NCBI GenBank assembly: GCA_014898425.1
Contig: RCSZ01000001.1
Coordinates: forward strand, 1,178,001-1,242,000
Length of the DNA: 64,000 bases
DNA from: Botryotinia globosa
Lineage: Eukaryota > Ascomycota > Leotiomycetes > Helotiales > Sclerotiniaceae
Reading direction: 5' to 3'
Position numbers and translations under genes: made by a program. Shown here piece after piece: positions 21,601 to 34,242 of this stretch. The notes under the pieces are model-generated. The model did no database searches. It saw only the letters and a list, made by a program, of their open reading frames with translations, and was not told where the DNA came from. Position 1 is the stretch's first letter, and each line of letters begins with the position of its first letter.

Positions 21601-24202
21601 CTAATTTACACTCAATTTCTCAATACTCTTTCGCAACTCTTCATTCTCCTTGGCAATACCACTGTATTTGTTGATCCAGTCAAAAACCTCCTTATGCCAG
21701 ACTCTTGAATTTTCGGGTTTCAATACCCACTAAGATTACACAATATTAGCATTATACTACAGCAACCGAGCATTTCAGGGGAGGAAAAAAACTCACATGG
21801 TTTTCATCTGGGAACGTCAAGAATCTACTGTCTACTCCACGTGTTTGCAACACGTTAAACGGAGCAAGTCCCTCTGAAATGGGTAATCGATAGTCCAAAT
21901 CGTTGTGGATGATTAGATGAGGGGTTGCCCAATTAGCGACGTGGTTGGCAGGATTCCATTTTGCGTATCCTTCAGGGTTGTCCCAGATTGTACCTTCAAA
22001 ATCGTGATGGGGGAAGAATAGTTCGTCCGATGTGTATTGGTTTAGAGTTGAGAAGACACCGTCGTGGGTTACGAGAGCTTTGAATTTTCGGCCCAAATCG
22101 TGACCTTGGATCCAGTTTACCATGTATCCACCGTAACTGGCGCCACAAGCTACAGCACGGTCGGTATCGACGTAGGATCTAGCTTGTGTTAATATTGACT
22201 GACGGGTATGGGAGATCAGGAACATTCTGAAAGCTTACAAGTTCTCTTCGATATACTCGAAACCCTTGACAAGGTCTATATAAGGGCGTCCACCCCATTG
22301 ACCTTTGATGCCATCTTGCAACGCCATGCCATAGCCAGTGCTTCCTGTTGGGTTCGGGGTCACTACAACATAACCTTGTTCGGCAAAGACCGCGGGGTTC
22401 CATCGCGTGCTCCATCCTTCGTTCCAAGCACCTTGCGGCTAAGTCTATGATTAGTATATTGCAGAGGCTATTTTCAGACACTGTGTCACTTACTCCGCCA
22501 TGAATGAGATACGCAAGAGGATATTTCTTGTTTTCATCGAAGTTCGATGGTCGGAATACCCAAGCGTGGACTTTGTAATCTCCAGCTCCTGTATACCAGA
22601 ATTCATCAACCTGCTTTTGTGAAAGTCCGAAAGCTTTTCCATCATCTGAGCTGGATGAAACTGTAATTCTTTCTGAAGGCTTGGATGGGTCTATAATCGA
22701 ATAGACGCTGTTGTCAATTAAGGAACTCCCACTAAGAAATATTTCACCACTTGGGAGAACATGCTTTTCCGTGATAGTTCCGCTATTAGTCAGAGCTTCA
22801 GGTAATTTAGTAGCATGGCGTGGAGAAGCTGGTAGCTTGAACAACTTTACTCGGCCGTCTTCTTCTGCTGTTACGTAGATCTGGGTTCCGTCGTTACTGA
22901 ATGTGACACCCTCTGGTTTCAAGTCCCATCCACCCTTGCCGTCCTCTGTTTCGAAGAATTCTTGGACATTGGTGAGGTCAGTAATGTCAGGTATCAGCAA
23001 AAGTCTCGTCTTGTCACTTTCGTACTGAATACCTGGTTAATGTTAGAACATTGCTCGCTTGAAGAGATGAAAACATTTTACATACTCTTCATTCTTGTGA
23101 AAATCACAGACTTAGCATCTGGCGACCACACAGGTCCTTGACTATAGCCTTTAAGGTTACCAGTCTCGACCAACAGGGGAGTTGGAGCCTCTGACTCTGT
23201 GAATGTCTTCAGAGGAATGTAGTATAGATCGGTCTTCGTATAATTGGCTGGGTCAATCTTGGGATCCTTGGCAACAAATACTATGCCGTTTTTACTTATA
23301 TCGAAATCTCCTGTTCCTCCAAATGGTGGTACTGGAGACTCGAGAGATATCTTATGACCCGTCAAAGCATTCACCAATCCAGAGACTTTTACATCTCCAG
23401 ATTCCTTGCTTTTTGTAATCGTTGCATACCAGATGGCATTTTTGTTTTCCGTAACCCATGCATCCCATTCTCTCACAAACAGCTTTGAGTATGTTTTAGC
23501 CGTTGAAAGTGGCTTTTTAGCTGTTTCAGAATTATATAATTTGCCGGATGGTGTTGCCAGACCTGAGAGAGGCGAGAATTAGTTATACTAGAAGCGAGAG
23601 CATATTGAAGAGTGGACGGTATCTGACGATACGACCAACATAATCGGAGATTACTGAACTATCATTCACGTGGAGTTTGTACTTGGAATCCATTCGAAAA
23701 TTCGAAAGAAAAAAAGGGCAAGTAACCATAGTACATACCAGAAACAGCTATAGCTACAACATCCGAAGTAAGAGCTGTAAGTTTCACGTCTGAGATGCCA
23801 CCGTCGAAAGTCGTGATGATTTTGGGCCTACAAGCTGTCAATCAATGTTCGCTGATGAATGATACCTATATTGAGTCATATTTACTTCTTTTGTAAATCA
23901 TCTGCATCGGCCAATACTAAATGTGTCACTCCCTTCTCTCCAGCTCTCAACCATATCACCTCGTTCTTCCACCCCAGCCACACTGGCTCACTATCATTCG
24001 CATTATCGCTCAGGGTCGAACTTTCCCCAGTACCTATATTTAACACATTGATTTTGGCAGTCTTTGAGTGAGACTGAAAAGAATACGTCGAGACAGTATA
24101 CAATGCCAGTTTACCATCTGCATTTGGTGTTGCTGCTGATCTCCGAGGTGCAGAAATCAACACCTCGGGGGTGAAGGTGGAGGAATTAACCCGGATAGTC
24201 AT
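21601..24202 (-). CDS. DPP5: Dipeptidyl-peptidase V-type serine peptidase (S9), cytosolic form
   Basis: Seven exons on the minus strand: 24202-23886, 23827-23739, 23562-23086, 23032-22494, 22438-22239, 22178-21797, 21729-21601. They sum to exactly 710 codons plus stop. The N-terminal half is a beta-propeller-like region. The C-terminal alpha/beta-hydrolase carries the serine in GASYGGYM, the aspartate in HNDLDYRLP and the histidine in FPDENHW. The family (S9C) releases X-Ala and similar dipeptides or acyl-amino acids. There is no signal peptide (starts [15 protein letters not shown]), so this is likely the intracellular branch rather than the secreted DppV antigen type. The ATG at 24202 is the first in frame; the frame extends upstream only from a TTG. 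Intron 1 and intron 5 need the second of two close AG acceptors to avoid stops. Intron 2 is unusually long (176 nt). Confidence 0.93.
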
Positions 24203-25318
24203 GATTTGATTGTTCAACTTGATTCTGCTTTAGATGAGAATGAAATGTCTGATTGCTCGATAGTTTGATGGCTCAACTTTTCAATCGAATTGAACAAGTG
24301 TTGACAATTGAGAATCAGAAAACAAAGTGTTGAATATGGCCACTCTAGTTCTCACACCGCATTGGAGCTTCATATTAACATGCACGTGATATGCGAGGCA
24401 AGTCCAACAGAAATACCGCACGTGATATCCAACACTAGCGTTGAAATCAATTTACCTAGTCAGATTTTTAACGTTGATGTTCTTCTATCAACAGTATTCC
24501 AACAGTTAATTCCATCCTCCTCTGATATCAGAAGTCACGATTGTCTTCCTAAACTCAGCTACGCACCAGGTAGTCGAGGCAGTAGAATACTTATATCTCC
24601 GCCCCAGATTGACTTGCCGATATTTTGGTCCAAACCCTTGGCAACGGATCTGTTGTTGGAGCGCCGTACCTAGGTCCATCAGGATTCAGGACTGATGGAC
24701 CTCTCTCCACTTGATCATGTTGGAGTCAATTGGATCAATTTTCCACCAGTCAATATATCAATCACCAAATAAACTTCAGCCATCGATTCAATGTCGTGGA
24801 TATTCTTTCTCTTTAGAAAATATATACATATAGTCCAGCTCTAGCCTTCTCGTATCTCTGGGACTCATTTGTGTTTTCGTACTGCAATTCAATTTAAGGA
24901 ATTACGATGAGATTTGCATATCCATACCAAGTTGAGTCAATCCTTTCGAATCTCGATGCCGTGTACCCCCATCCTCTTCGGTGCTGCTGCGTGTCAACGA
25001 ATCTCACACTCTCATCTGGGGGCCAAGTGTCTCCAGGATCGCTTCCCTTGATAGCGCTTTAATCACAAAAACCGATTGAAGGACTAGAATTGGATGAGAT
25101 CCCCGTTTATCCTAGGCTCCCAAGAATTACAATTAAGATTTCTTACATATTAGTGCTACACATGATTATATGGTGTTTGTTATTTATATAACCATGCTTG
25201 TTGGCTGTTTCGCGTGCTAATTACTATTCGCAATTCCCTCTTCGTCTTCGTTTTCTCTTTATTTCACTGTGCTTCTTTCCCGTATGTTTTTTGTCAATTG
25301 TTCGCCGAAGACACGATC
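24203..25318. other. Divergent promoter region
   Basis: About 1.1 kb between DPP5 (minus) and the membrane protein gene (plus). It holds two copies of GCACGTGATAT. A 121-codon plus-strand frame at 24308-24673 has no recognisable features and overlaps these sites, so I did not call it. Confidence 0.5.
24382..24428. promoter_or_regulatory. Paired GCACGTGATAT sites upstream of DPP5
   Basis: Identical 11-mers at 24382-24392 and 24418-24428, 36 bases apart and 180-226 bases upstream of the DPP5 ATG. CACGTG followed by AT is the preferred core of Cbf1/Pho4-type bHLH factors and CACGTGAT is typical of Cbf1-like sites. Function is inferred. Confidence 0.5.
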
Positions 25319-26623
25319 ATGATGTCATTTCGAGGGTTCACGCTACTGTTAATTATAATAGCAGTATGTCGAGCCGAGATAATTTTCAAGTCTCCTGCCA
25401 TGGGAGAAGTTGTTGACCCAGGACCGTATAAAATTCGTGCGGGTGATAGCGGGATAGTGCCCACGTTGGGACAATTTGATGATTCGAGTTGGGAAGTTGT
25501 TCTTTTCACTGGAAATGATACTGCCCCAGTAAGTTTGTTTTGGCTTGGATACAAGAGAAAGAGAAAGTTTAAAAACAGATCGATGAAGCGGTTTGACAAA
25601 GCGATGCTGAATACTTATATCTACAGTTTGAGCTTTATATATTCAAAATATCTGGATACCAAATGAGCGATCCAACGACTCAGTCCCCTCCAGTCAATAT
25701 CAGAAACAGCTCAGGTCCGAACCTGGAAGACAAATAGTAAGATACCTGTTACCCCCCTTTAGAACACCTACCAATACAGAATAGCTTTTTCGGGTACCGC
25801 TCCTATCTGACATCAAATGAATCTATTTGGATCACAGCCTACTCGGACCGATTTACTCTTACAAACATGACCGGTTCTTTACCTGATGATGTGATTACCG
25901 CAAATGACAACGTGAACTCGACAACTGCTCCAAAACGAACGATCTCTTGCGGCGCAAAGTCTGGAGGAGAGGTGAGTCTACCCGATCCACCAATTACTTT
26001 GCCTTAAATGCATGCTTCTGTTCCCTGACCTCAAACTTCATTTCTATCTCCCATTATACATGCGCCTTTTGCTTCCATATACATTACTGGCACCTCATTT
26101 TCCTCGTTTTCCTCGTTTCCCCCAGAACATGTTATCGATATGCAATACTGACCCTCATATCTTACAGTGTGACGAGAAGGTCTTGGAAAACCTGGGACTG
26201 GGACCAGTGACGACAAATACTCCAAGTGTTAGTACAACGACTGCAGCAACCACAATAGAAACCGCCCCAGAGAACATAGCTTCTGATACCAACACGGATA
26301 GTGGTAAAAGATTAAGCCGTGGAGCATTTGCGGGATTAGTTGTGGGTGTTGCAGTAGCGATATCAATTATGATCGCGGCGGGGGTGTTATTTATAATGAA
26401 AGCCAAGAAGAAGAAGAACATGCCGAAACGAGAAACGATTAGAAATAATGAAAGTTTGACGAATCAGGAGTCGTTCGCATTTCATGAAGGAGATACTTAC
26501 GGAGGAATGAAGAAGAAGAATGGGATTGAAGACGTGGTCAGACGAGAGGAGTTGGAAGATCGTAGAACGTATGAGATGAGTGCGGGTCACCATGGAGTAG
26601 CGGAGATGCCGGAAAACTCGTGA
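25319..26623 (+). CDS. Single-pass membrane protein with short cytosolic tail
   Basis: Exons 25319-25528, 25627-25736, 25785-25971, 26168-26623 give 320 residues. A signal peptide is evident (MMSFRGFTLLLIIIAVCRA, then EIIFKSPAMGEVVDPG). The extracellular part has several N-glycosylation sequons (NDTA, NNSS-like NSS, NMT, NES, NST), four cysteines around CGAKSGGECDE and a Thr/Ser-rich stalk. A transmembrane helix (GAFAGLVVGVAVAISIMIAAGVLFIM) is followed by a strongly basic stop-transfer KAKKKKNMPKR and a charged tail of about 80 residues. This is the common layout of fungal cell-surface proteins such as stress-sensor-like or Ser-Thr-rich (KRE9/KNH-like N-terminal) proteins. The N-terminal motif is reminiscent of the latter (residues 18-60), but I cannot name the family. 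The start could be 25319 or 25322. Confidence 0.8.
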
Positions 26624-27714
26624 GCTCTATCAGAATAACAATAGACATGAGATGACTAGGTATACTTCTAATAGCCACTTGTTCCATATACTAAACATGT
26701 GTATAGCATCTTGAAAGTCTCAAACTAGTGGCGATAAAAGACCTTGGGCTAGATGTCATTTGAAAACCTTAAACCGTCTCGATAATTGCAGTGCTCTCAA
26801 AGAACCACACTTTGAGTATCTAAAGATTTACAAATACTTGCTTTGCTGTAATCCGAATCATTGGATCACTTCTGAGAACATGACAGTCTGGTTCTCCAAC
26901 AAGAGTAAGTCGTTTGTTGATTAGACAATGTACAATCCTGAGTATATGAATCCCTCTAACGCGAACAACCGTCCCGTGTTTCTCTGCTTCTCATCTCATG
27001 ACCCTTTACAATCGTTTCGAGACGCAATCGGATTTGATGCGTCACCATCAGCAAACTTTCGGTGGAAAAGCTAGTTTGTATATCAGCTCAGTAAACGGAG
27101 GGTTGATCTTTCTGGTTGACTCTAGGCTCCGTTCTAAGGTCCCCTTCATGATTACAATTCTTTGTCGCAATTTTATATTGATCCCGACTCTCGATCGCTT
27201 AAACAGATCGCCAGTGCAGCGAGCTAGAAACCTACATCTTCAACAGTTCTTTCATCATCGACTGAATCCTAATCCCCCTAAGAAAGAAAGTGTTTGTGCA
27301 TTTGGCTGTCAAATTCTATAACCTTGGGTCGATGAATGATGGGTTTGTGTACCTATATAGGTTAAATAGATTGGTTGAAATATAAGAAAGAATTGAATAT
27401 GGAAGAAGGACGGACTATCAGATCAGATATGATGAATGCTTCTCTGATTTCATAAGTGTCATAGCTAGTTTTTTCCCGTAGCAATACGTAAAATTTAGAG
27501 CTTCTGAACGCCCAACCCTAAAGTTTAAACCCCGCAGAGAATGGATGATCCGATACCATATTACCGGTACTACGCGCGACTGCCCCACCAGAATTACCTA
27601 CCTACCCTTCGTTCGTCAGCCTTGTGGCTTACAATTCTGAACAAATCAAACTGGTGAACCAAAATTCCCGTCCCTTCACAACCACTTTCGTCATTGAATG
27701 TAGTTTCATTGAAC
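26624..27714. other. Intergenic, nothing recognised
   Basis: About 1.1 kb. A 107-codon frame at 26998-27321 begins with ATG but shows no features. The final 100 bases are likely the leader of the next gene. Confidence 0.5.
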
Positions 27715-28739
27715 ATGGCGATGCTATCGCCAATAGGACAAGAGCGATTGTTATTCTTAGGGCTGGGAATTACAACTTGTGCTGTTTTGGCCTTTGTGCG
27801 GTATCGCCTTGTTCATTTTCGTGAAGCTGCCACAATTCCTCCTCCCGAGAACAAATCGCATTTCATCGATCAGAAGATCGAGGATTCTTTGAAACTCAGT
27901 ACATTGGAGAAGTTGATCAAGAATCCAAACTACGGAATTCAAGAAACTGCGTCGATCATTGTCTGCGAACGTGCTCTGCACAATGAACACGCCATTCACA
28001 GCCTACTTCATGAAATTAGTCAACCAGATTACGGCAAACGAGCGATAGCAGTTCGAGCATTTATTTTGATTGTGAACAATTGTATGTACCTATTCTTACT
28101 CTCAACTTCCCGTGTCATTAAGCTCATCCTGTTCTAGCGACTGTCAAACGAATACACAAGCCCGAAACATACGAAGCACTGGTCAAAAGCTTGGAATATT
28201 CTGTTGAGGACTACGTGCACCATGAATACGACCCAGATTGGGATAACTGGCCCCTTCGCGACACAGCGGAGAAAAGCTGCCTCATGATAATATACGAATT
28301 AATTTACAAATACGGTGTTCAGGAGCTTCTAGACGCTGGGTTTATAGAACGCTGGTTGGTGAAAGAGCCTTGGGGTGTAACCACAGAGGAACGTTCAATT
28401 AATTTTATGGACTCACTCAATAAAGAGAAGAGCTTGAATCGAGTGATTGTGCCACTTTTTCATGATGAAAGGGGCAGGAAAATGTTAGAGGAAGCGAAAC
28501 TTCTACCCGCAAGCCCTGCTTCAGCTGCAAGGCACCTTGCGATGGAAGGGACTGAGGATCAAGACATGGAGGATATCGATAGCAACTATGCTGAGAGAAG
28601 GCCAAGGGATCAGACCACAGCAGAAGATTATCTTAGAAGACGCCATAGGGAGGCCATGGTTCTGAATGATGGTACAAGACCCTTCGAAAGAGGCGACATC
28701 TATGAGAATCAACAAAGACCTAGGGAGTCTATGGAATGA
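27715..28739 (+). CDS. Membrane-anchored conserved fungal protein, function unknown
   Basis: Exons 27715-28081 and 28138-28739 give 322 residues; the intron splits a serine codon. ATG at 27715 gives MAMLSPIGQERLLFLGLG, and residues about 9-26 form one N-terminal membrane helix followed by basic RYRLVHFR, a signal-anchor pattern. Residues 30-230 are helical and leucine-rich (STLEKLIKNPNYGIQETASI, PLRDTAEKSCLMIIYELIYKYG), suggesting an armadillo/HEAT-like fold. The last 90 residues are charged and disordered. A short anchor with flanking positive charge would suit the mitochondrial outer membrane or ER, which is inference. I do not recognise a characterised homologue. Confidence 0.75.
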
Positions 28740-29970
28740 AACAGAAATCTTGATGTCAGGAGAAAAGTCGAACGACTCCAGGCAAACTCAAAAAGCTTGC
28801 TTTGCAACCTACATACTCAAGTAGTCATTCCCTGAGGTACGTTCTACACTAGAACAATAATATATAATATCACCACCTCCCTCTCGTGGTTTCTATGTAA
28901 GTAACTCACTGGCATGGATAATAGTAGATTAAGGTTAGCAAGGGTGATGCTATCGGAGATCTTGACATTGAAGTTAAAAGGTACCAGACACTGGCAGACA
29001 GAGAATTTGATAGCTTTCAGTTACAACTTACAAGATAATCCAAGTTCTATTCAATCGTAATTAAAAAATCCAAACTGAGTGATGTCCTAGACTCCTCGAT
29101 TCTTATTAGTGCACTTTACATGATACAAAATACTCAGCGCGTAGCTCAGAGCTCAGATGATGGACTACCATGATGCTTACCCGTGCCTGTCTGTACTTGT
29201 CTGTACCTGCATCGATTGCAAGGACCAGGGGGCCATTCTGACATCAAAACAATGTTTGTTGGTATGTAATATACACCTGCAGAAGCTTCATACCATCAGA
29301 CTACTTTGTATGTATGTATGTATGCTTCCATACGGAGTAGGAAAGAGTAGACAGAACAAGGAATGAGGAACCACAATTTGATTACACTCATGCCCACTGA
29401 TGCCATTGGCTATTAACTTAGTATATCCCATCTCATTCAATGATTCAACAGTCCAGTCTTCTGTCGTCTTCCACTCTCAAGTTCACCGTGATACTTCCTT
29501 CTATTACAGGGGTCGGATCAACATGTCTATAAACAAACATATGCACCGGCGTTGATCTCTCCTGCAGACTGCATTTGCACATAGTCTTCTCCTCCTAGCT
29601 ACCTGCCTGGTATAGGTGAAGCAGATAACTTCTACCTACCTGCCATATTCCTCGCCTGAGTCACCTCTTCTTTCTTCCTCTTGTTCTATCTAGCATCCAT
29701 TACCTTGCAATTCTTACCAACGACCTGGACATCAATCAATGAAAACGAACGACAACTCATCCATCTTATAATTATTATCCCACACTTTCATTGTGCAAAT
29801 TCGAATTGGATAACATTCGGCTTTATTATTTTGAGAGACAAAAGTAAAAGTTAATTGTATAGGGGCTTTTACCAGACAATCAAGAACGTTGATTGGCTCA
29901 CATTGGTGAATTGTGAGGGGGGGTCATACAGAAAACAATAATAGGGAGTATTTTGGGTGGATTGCTCCAA
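28740..29970. other. Intergenic, long leader region of the CAP-Gly gene
   Basis: About 1.2 kb with short frames only. It contains a TATG tetranucleotide run near 29308-29323 and one TACGGAGTA. The A-rich stretch just before 29971 is a plausible leader. Confidence 0.5.
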
Positions 29971-32661
29971 ATGTCTACCACAAGAATCTCAACACCGAAA
30001 AGGTCACCCAAAAAATCGACTTTTGTCAAAACTGGAATTTTGAGCACCAAATCAACACCCAATCTCAACGCCTCCTATAATTTGGCATTACTACAAGCTT
30101 CAGGAGCTACTCCCGTTCCTGCATATCCTTCCAATAGCCATAACGGTCAAGGTTTTGCCTTGAATAATCCTAGGTCGCAACCATCTCGACAAGTCTCACT
30201 TGCTTCCCTTACCTCAAACTCACTTGCGAGAATCCCAGATGCAAGCAAGAGATACCCTCTCTCTACAGTTTTTGATGAGGATATGCCAACAGTAGGCAAC
30301 ATGCCACCATACACACCTGCTCGAGTTGGCGGTGGGCCGGAGGAACTAGAGGTTGGTGATATAGTCGATGTACCAGGTAACATGTATGGCATTGTCAAAT
30401 TTGTTGGCAGTGTGCAAGGCAAAAAGGGTGTATTTGCAGGAGTAGAATTAAGTGAAATGTTTGCTTCGAAAGGAAAAAACAATGGAGATGTTGAAGGGTG
30501 AGCCATTCAAGCATTTACGTCTGCAGACAATGAGCTGATTGATGTTTGATGCAGAATTCACTACTTTGACACAACAATCGACGGTGCTGGAATTTTTCTT
30601 CCAGTTACCAGGGCGAAAAGACGCAGCACCCCTTCTTCGCACGATGAGTCATTTCCCCTTTCACCGGCTTCTCCATCGATGGGCAATAGGGCTGGGAGAT
30701 TGGGATCAGAGTTAAATGGTCAACCAATGCCTTTGTTACCCAAGTTCAGTCAATCTGTTGGTCCAGGCAGAATGGCAAACCCATATGTTCAAAAGACACG
30801 GCCATCCATGGCTACACCTACCACGTCAAGACCAGAGTCACCAGTCCGAAGAGCACCCAATGCTAACCCGTCATTAAGTACATCTGCACAAAGAGTTCCA
30901 TCTCGATATGCAAGCCCCGCGCAGGCAAACTTTGGACAGAGCGTCAGAGGAACACAAGATTCTAGAGACCCAAGTAAGAAAGTTGGTTACATCCCCCGAA
31001 ATGGCATGAAAACACCAGTACCTCCACGAAGTGTTTCCGCACTTGGAACGGGGAATAGACCTCAACCAATGAATTCGATGAATTACAGCGACGACGAGAC
31101 ACCTCCTGTAGAGATTGCACGTACGGCAACAAACGGAAGTGTAGGCTCAGTCTCTTCCTTTAACGCGAAATTACGACCTGCATCAAGATCCGCATCGCGT
31201 ACAACCTCCCAGGCTACTGACGACGAATTTGAGCGATTGAGAAGTCTGTTAGAAGATCGCGATAGGGAAATAAAAGAACAGGCTTCCATTATTGAAGACA
31301 TGGAGAAAACTCTCAGCGAGGCACAATCGTTGATGGAGAACAATAATGAGGACGCGAGTGGTAGACATAGTCGGGGAAGTGTGGATGACAAAGACGCAAC
31401 ACAGTTAAGGGCAATAATACGCGAAAAGAACGACAAAATCGCCATGCTGACTGCAGAGTTCGATCAGCACCGAGCTGATTTCAGAAGCACGATAGACACG
31501 CTTGAAATGGCCGGTGCGGAAACCGAGCGAGTATATGATGAACGCATGCGTGCTCTTGTAATGGAGCTCGATACAATGCACGAGAATAGTCATGATGTCA
31601 AGCACGTGGCTGTACAACTGAAACAGCTAGAAGAGCTCGTTCAGGAGCTCGAGGAAGGTCTTGAAGATGCACGACGTGGTGAAGCTGAAGCTCGGGGTGA
31701 AGTTGAGTTCTTGCGTGGAGAGGTTGAAAGAACTCGATCTGAACTCCGTCGCGAGCGAGAGAAGACTGCAGAAGCTCTTAGTAACGCAAATTCTCCTGCG
31801 AATGCAAGTGCGGGAACGCATTCGAAAGAGATTGCACAGAGAGATGACGAGATTCGTGGCTTGAAAGCGATCATTCACTCGCTCAGCAGAGATGCCATAC
31901 CTGATGGAAATCTCTCGGACCAGGACACAACACCAAACATTCCGCGACCTGGACTCAATCGAAGCTGTACAGAAAGCGCTTCAGTTTCTGAAGAGGAGCG
32001 CCGTATCCGGGAGAAGTTAGAACGAGAAGTGAGTGAGCTCCGTGCTTTGGTGGAAAGCAAAGGCAATAAAGAAGAACAGATGGAGCGCGAGTTAGAGGGA
32101 CTACGAAGGGGAAGTGTTGGCAATCCTACCACGCATCGCACTAGTGCCATGAGCAGTGGAACTGTGACTCAGGATAGAAATTCTCTCCAAGATACCAAGA
32201 GCACAGTTGAAAGCTGGCGGGCACGTGGAACTTCGGATGCTCACCGTAACACTCTGGAGACAATGCCCGAGAATGACGGCTACTCCTCTGCAGCTGAGGA
32301 TTTCTGTGAATTGTGCGAAACCTCAGGTCATGATGTCTTACATTGCCCGATGTTTGGCCCCAATGGTAACAGCAGCAATTCTAAGGACGAGTCTCCTAAG
32401 CAGCAACGAACAGGAAAAGATGTTGTCATGGAGGGACTTAAAATATCACCCAAACCATCCCCAGAAGAATACAAACCGGCACCGTTAGCGCCAGCCAAGA
32501 AATCTCCTGATGCATCGCCTATCAAAACTATTCCCAACCTCATGGAACCAGGAGCTGCACCAGGAAAGGAAAGTGGAGTAATTAATATGGATAAATGGTG
32601 CGGTGTGTGTGAACGGGACGGACATGACAGTATCGATTGTCCTTTTGAAGATGCTTTTTAG
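29971..32661 (+). CDS. CLIP-170-type CAP-Gly microtubule plus-end protein
   Basis: Exons 29971-30497 and 30555-32661 give 877 residues. Residues about 1-130 are basic and disordered. A CAP-Gly domain follows (GDIVDVPGNMYGIVKFVG ... GVFAGVEL ... GKNNGDVEG, IHYFDT across the intron). Then come a Ser/Pro/Arg-rich linker, a long coiled coil (about residues 400-700, many Glu/Arg/Leu) and two C-terminal zinc knuckles, CELCETSGHDVLHCP and CGVCERDGHDSIDCP. CAP-Gly plus coiled coil plus CCHC knuckles is the CLIP-170/Bik1/Tip1 architecture, binding EB1-type and tubulin EEY/F tails to track microtubule plus ends and help dynein and nuclear positioning. The signature usually read as GKNDG is GKNNG here, a conservative change. 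The coding start is the ATG at 29971; the frame extends upstream only from TTG. Confidence 0.93.
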
Positions 32662-33316
32662 GAAACTACTGTTCCGGATGTTTCAGGATAAGCTGTCACA
32701 ACAATGTCTTTTTTAGAACTTTTCTTTGTTAGTCATAGGCAAGGCCGCATTGCATTGCAGGAGTGCTGTCCGTCTGCGATATACCCTTTCGGTTCTCTAT
32801 TTCAAGTATGCTTTTCATGCGACAAGTCATGGCGAAGATGATGTTTTCACGAGGATTGGATGAGGTGGAACTGGGTTGAATCTTGGGCATGGGAGGGGAG
32901 GTTAGCATGAGTTGAACGGACGTAATGATCATGTAGTATAATTTTTCAAATTAATGATTCAAATGCAGCATTTGATTTTAAATGGAAGTGCTCCTGATTT
33001 CTTAGCATGTGCAATCTTCGTCGTTGATTGATTACGTAGACGACATTTATCATGATTGTAATTCCCGCTGGGATTGGTGAAATTATTGAGATTGCTGATA
33101 TGAATGTGTAGGGGGAGAGAGGGAGTTCTCAGGCGAGCATCAAGAAGAATCTCTTACGTCGCTGGATGATCACTACTGCAATGAATCACTAGGGAAGGGC
33201 ATTATACACAGAGACAAATTTGTTTCAGATACAATAACAGTATATTCAGACAATTGCCATAACGCCGTCTTCAACGCCCATGATCTTTCCAACCAACAAA
33301 GTACAATAGATGCTCA
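32662..33316. other. Convergent intergenic
   Basis: About 650 bases of 3' flanks of the CAP-Gly gene and the NmrA-like gene. Nothing else recognised. Confidence 0.55.
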
Positions 33317-34242
33317 TCATGACTTTTCTACTCCACACGTAACTCTTACTAATTCCTCCAATTCATCTGGCGTCATCTCTTTGATTCCAAAAACACTATT
33401 ATGCACGCGCTCGAACTTTCCTCCGAAATTAAAACTCGAGTCTGAATCTGCGCTTGCGTCGGTGCGGATATTCCATTCTTGACCGGGTGTGAGTGACTGG
33501 GCGATTGATACGAGGTTTTCATGAGAGATATCATTATCTTTGATACGGATCGGTCGATTTGCCGTTTCGCGTGGGTGCGTGAGGATTCTCCGGACGGCTT
33601 TGGAAAGACTGGGAAGGGTGGTGAGAGAGACGGGGGTGCTTTTTGATTGGGGGTTGAGGGACGCGGTGCGGGTTTGGAAATTGAAGAAGAGGTTGTTTTT
33701 GAGGGATAGTTCGAGGATGGGGTTGCTGAAGAGGAGGGTATAGCTGAGAGTACTGTGGGTGGCTTGCTCTTTGAGGTATTCCTCAATGGCGATTTTTTGG
33801 GCGAAGAGTTGCTTGGTGGAGGAGAGCTGGTGGATGTTGGGGGAATAGAAATCATAGCTGTATTCTGAGGGGAGGAATCGGTGCACGTGGGCTTGGATGC
33901 AGGCGTCTATGAGAAGTTTTTGGGTGGGAATGGCGCTGGGGGAGAGGGCGGAGATGAGAGCGTCTTGGTGGGTTAGGGCGTGGGTTAGAGAGGGGAGAGA
34001 GGTGTAGTCGACTTGGATCACTTTGAGCGTGGGGGCGAATAGTGATTGGTAGGTGGTGGAATCACGGGTTAGGATTGTGATGTCGAAGAGTTCGGACTTG
34101 AGGAGCTCGGTGGCGATTGCTTGGCCTACTGGACCGGACGCCTAGGATTTGTTATTTGAGAGGGGTTATGGAGAAGGGGAATGGGAAGGGGGGGACTAAC
34201 GCCAGCTACAGCGACTTTTTTGATGGTTGTATCGAATGGCAT
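33317..34242 (-). CDS. NmrA / isoflavone-reductase-like NAD(P)-binding protein
   Basis: Exon 1 is 34242-34201 and exon 2 is 34141-33317 on the minus strand, 288 residues. Joining the exons creates the dinucleotide-binding loop VAVAGASGPVGQAIA (GxxGxxG), which proves the small first exon. Downstream are the features of atypical short-chain dehydrogenases of the NmrA/isoflavone reductase group: VIQVDYTSLPSL, ALISALSP, and RFLPSEYSYDFYSP, where PSEYG-like sequence is usual. Members are NADPH-dependent reductases or redox-sensing regulators in the cytosol. The substrate cannot be told. No cluster partner is next to it; the neighbours are a convergent CAP-Gly gene and a divergent E2-like gene. Confidence 0.88.

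Noticed and set aside
23569..23738. Possible cassette exon in long DPP5 intron 2 (a frame starting [14 protein letters not shown])
   Set aside because: Joining exons 2 and 3 directly restores the conserved DPP5 sequence ([14 protein letters not shown]) in phase, and the extra segment has no counterpart in the family as I know it.
24308..24673. 121-codon plus-strand frame upstream of DPP5
   Set aside because: No domain or sensible composition; it overlaps the paired CACGTGAT sites in the promoter region.
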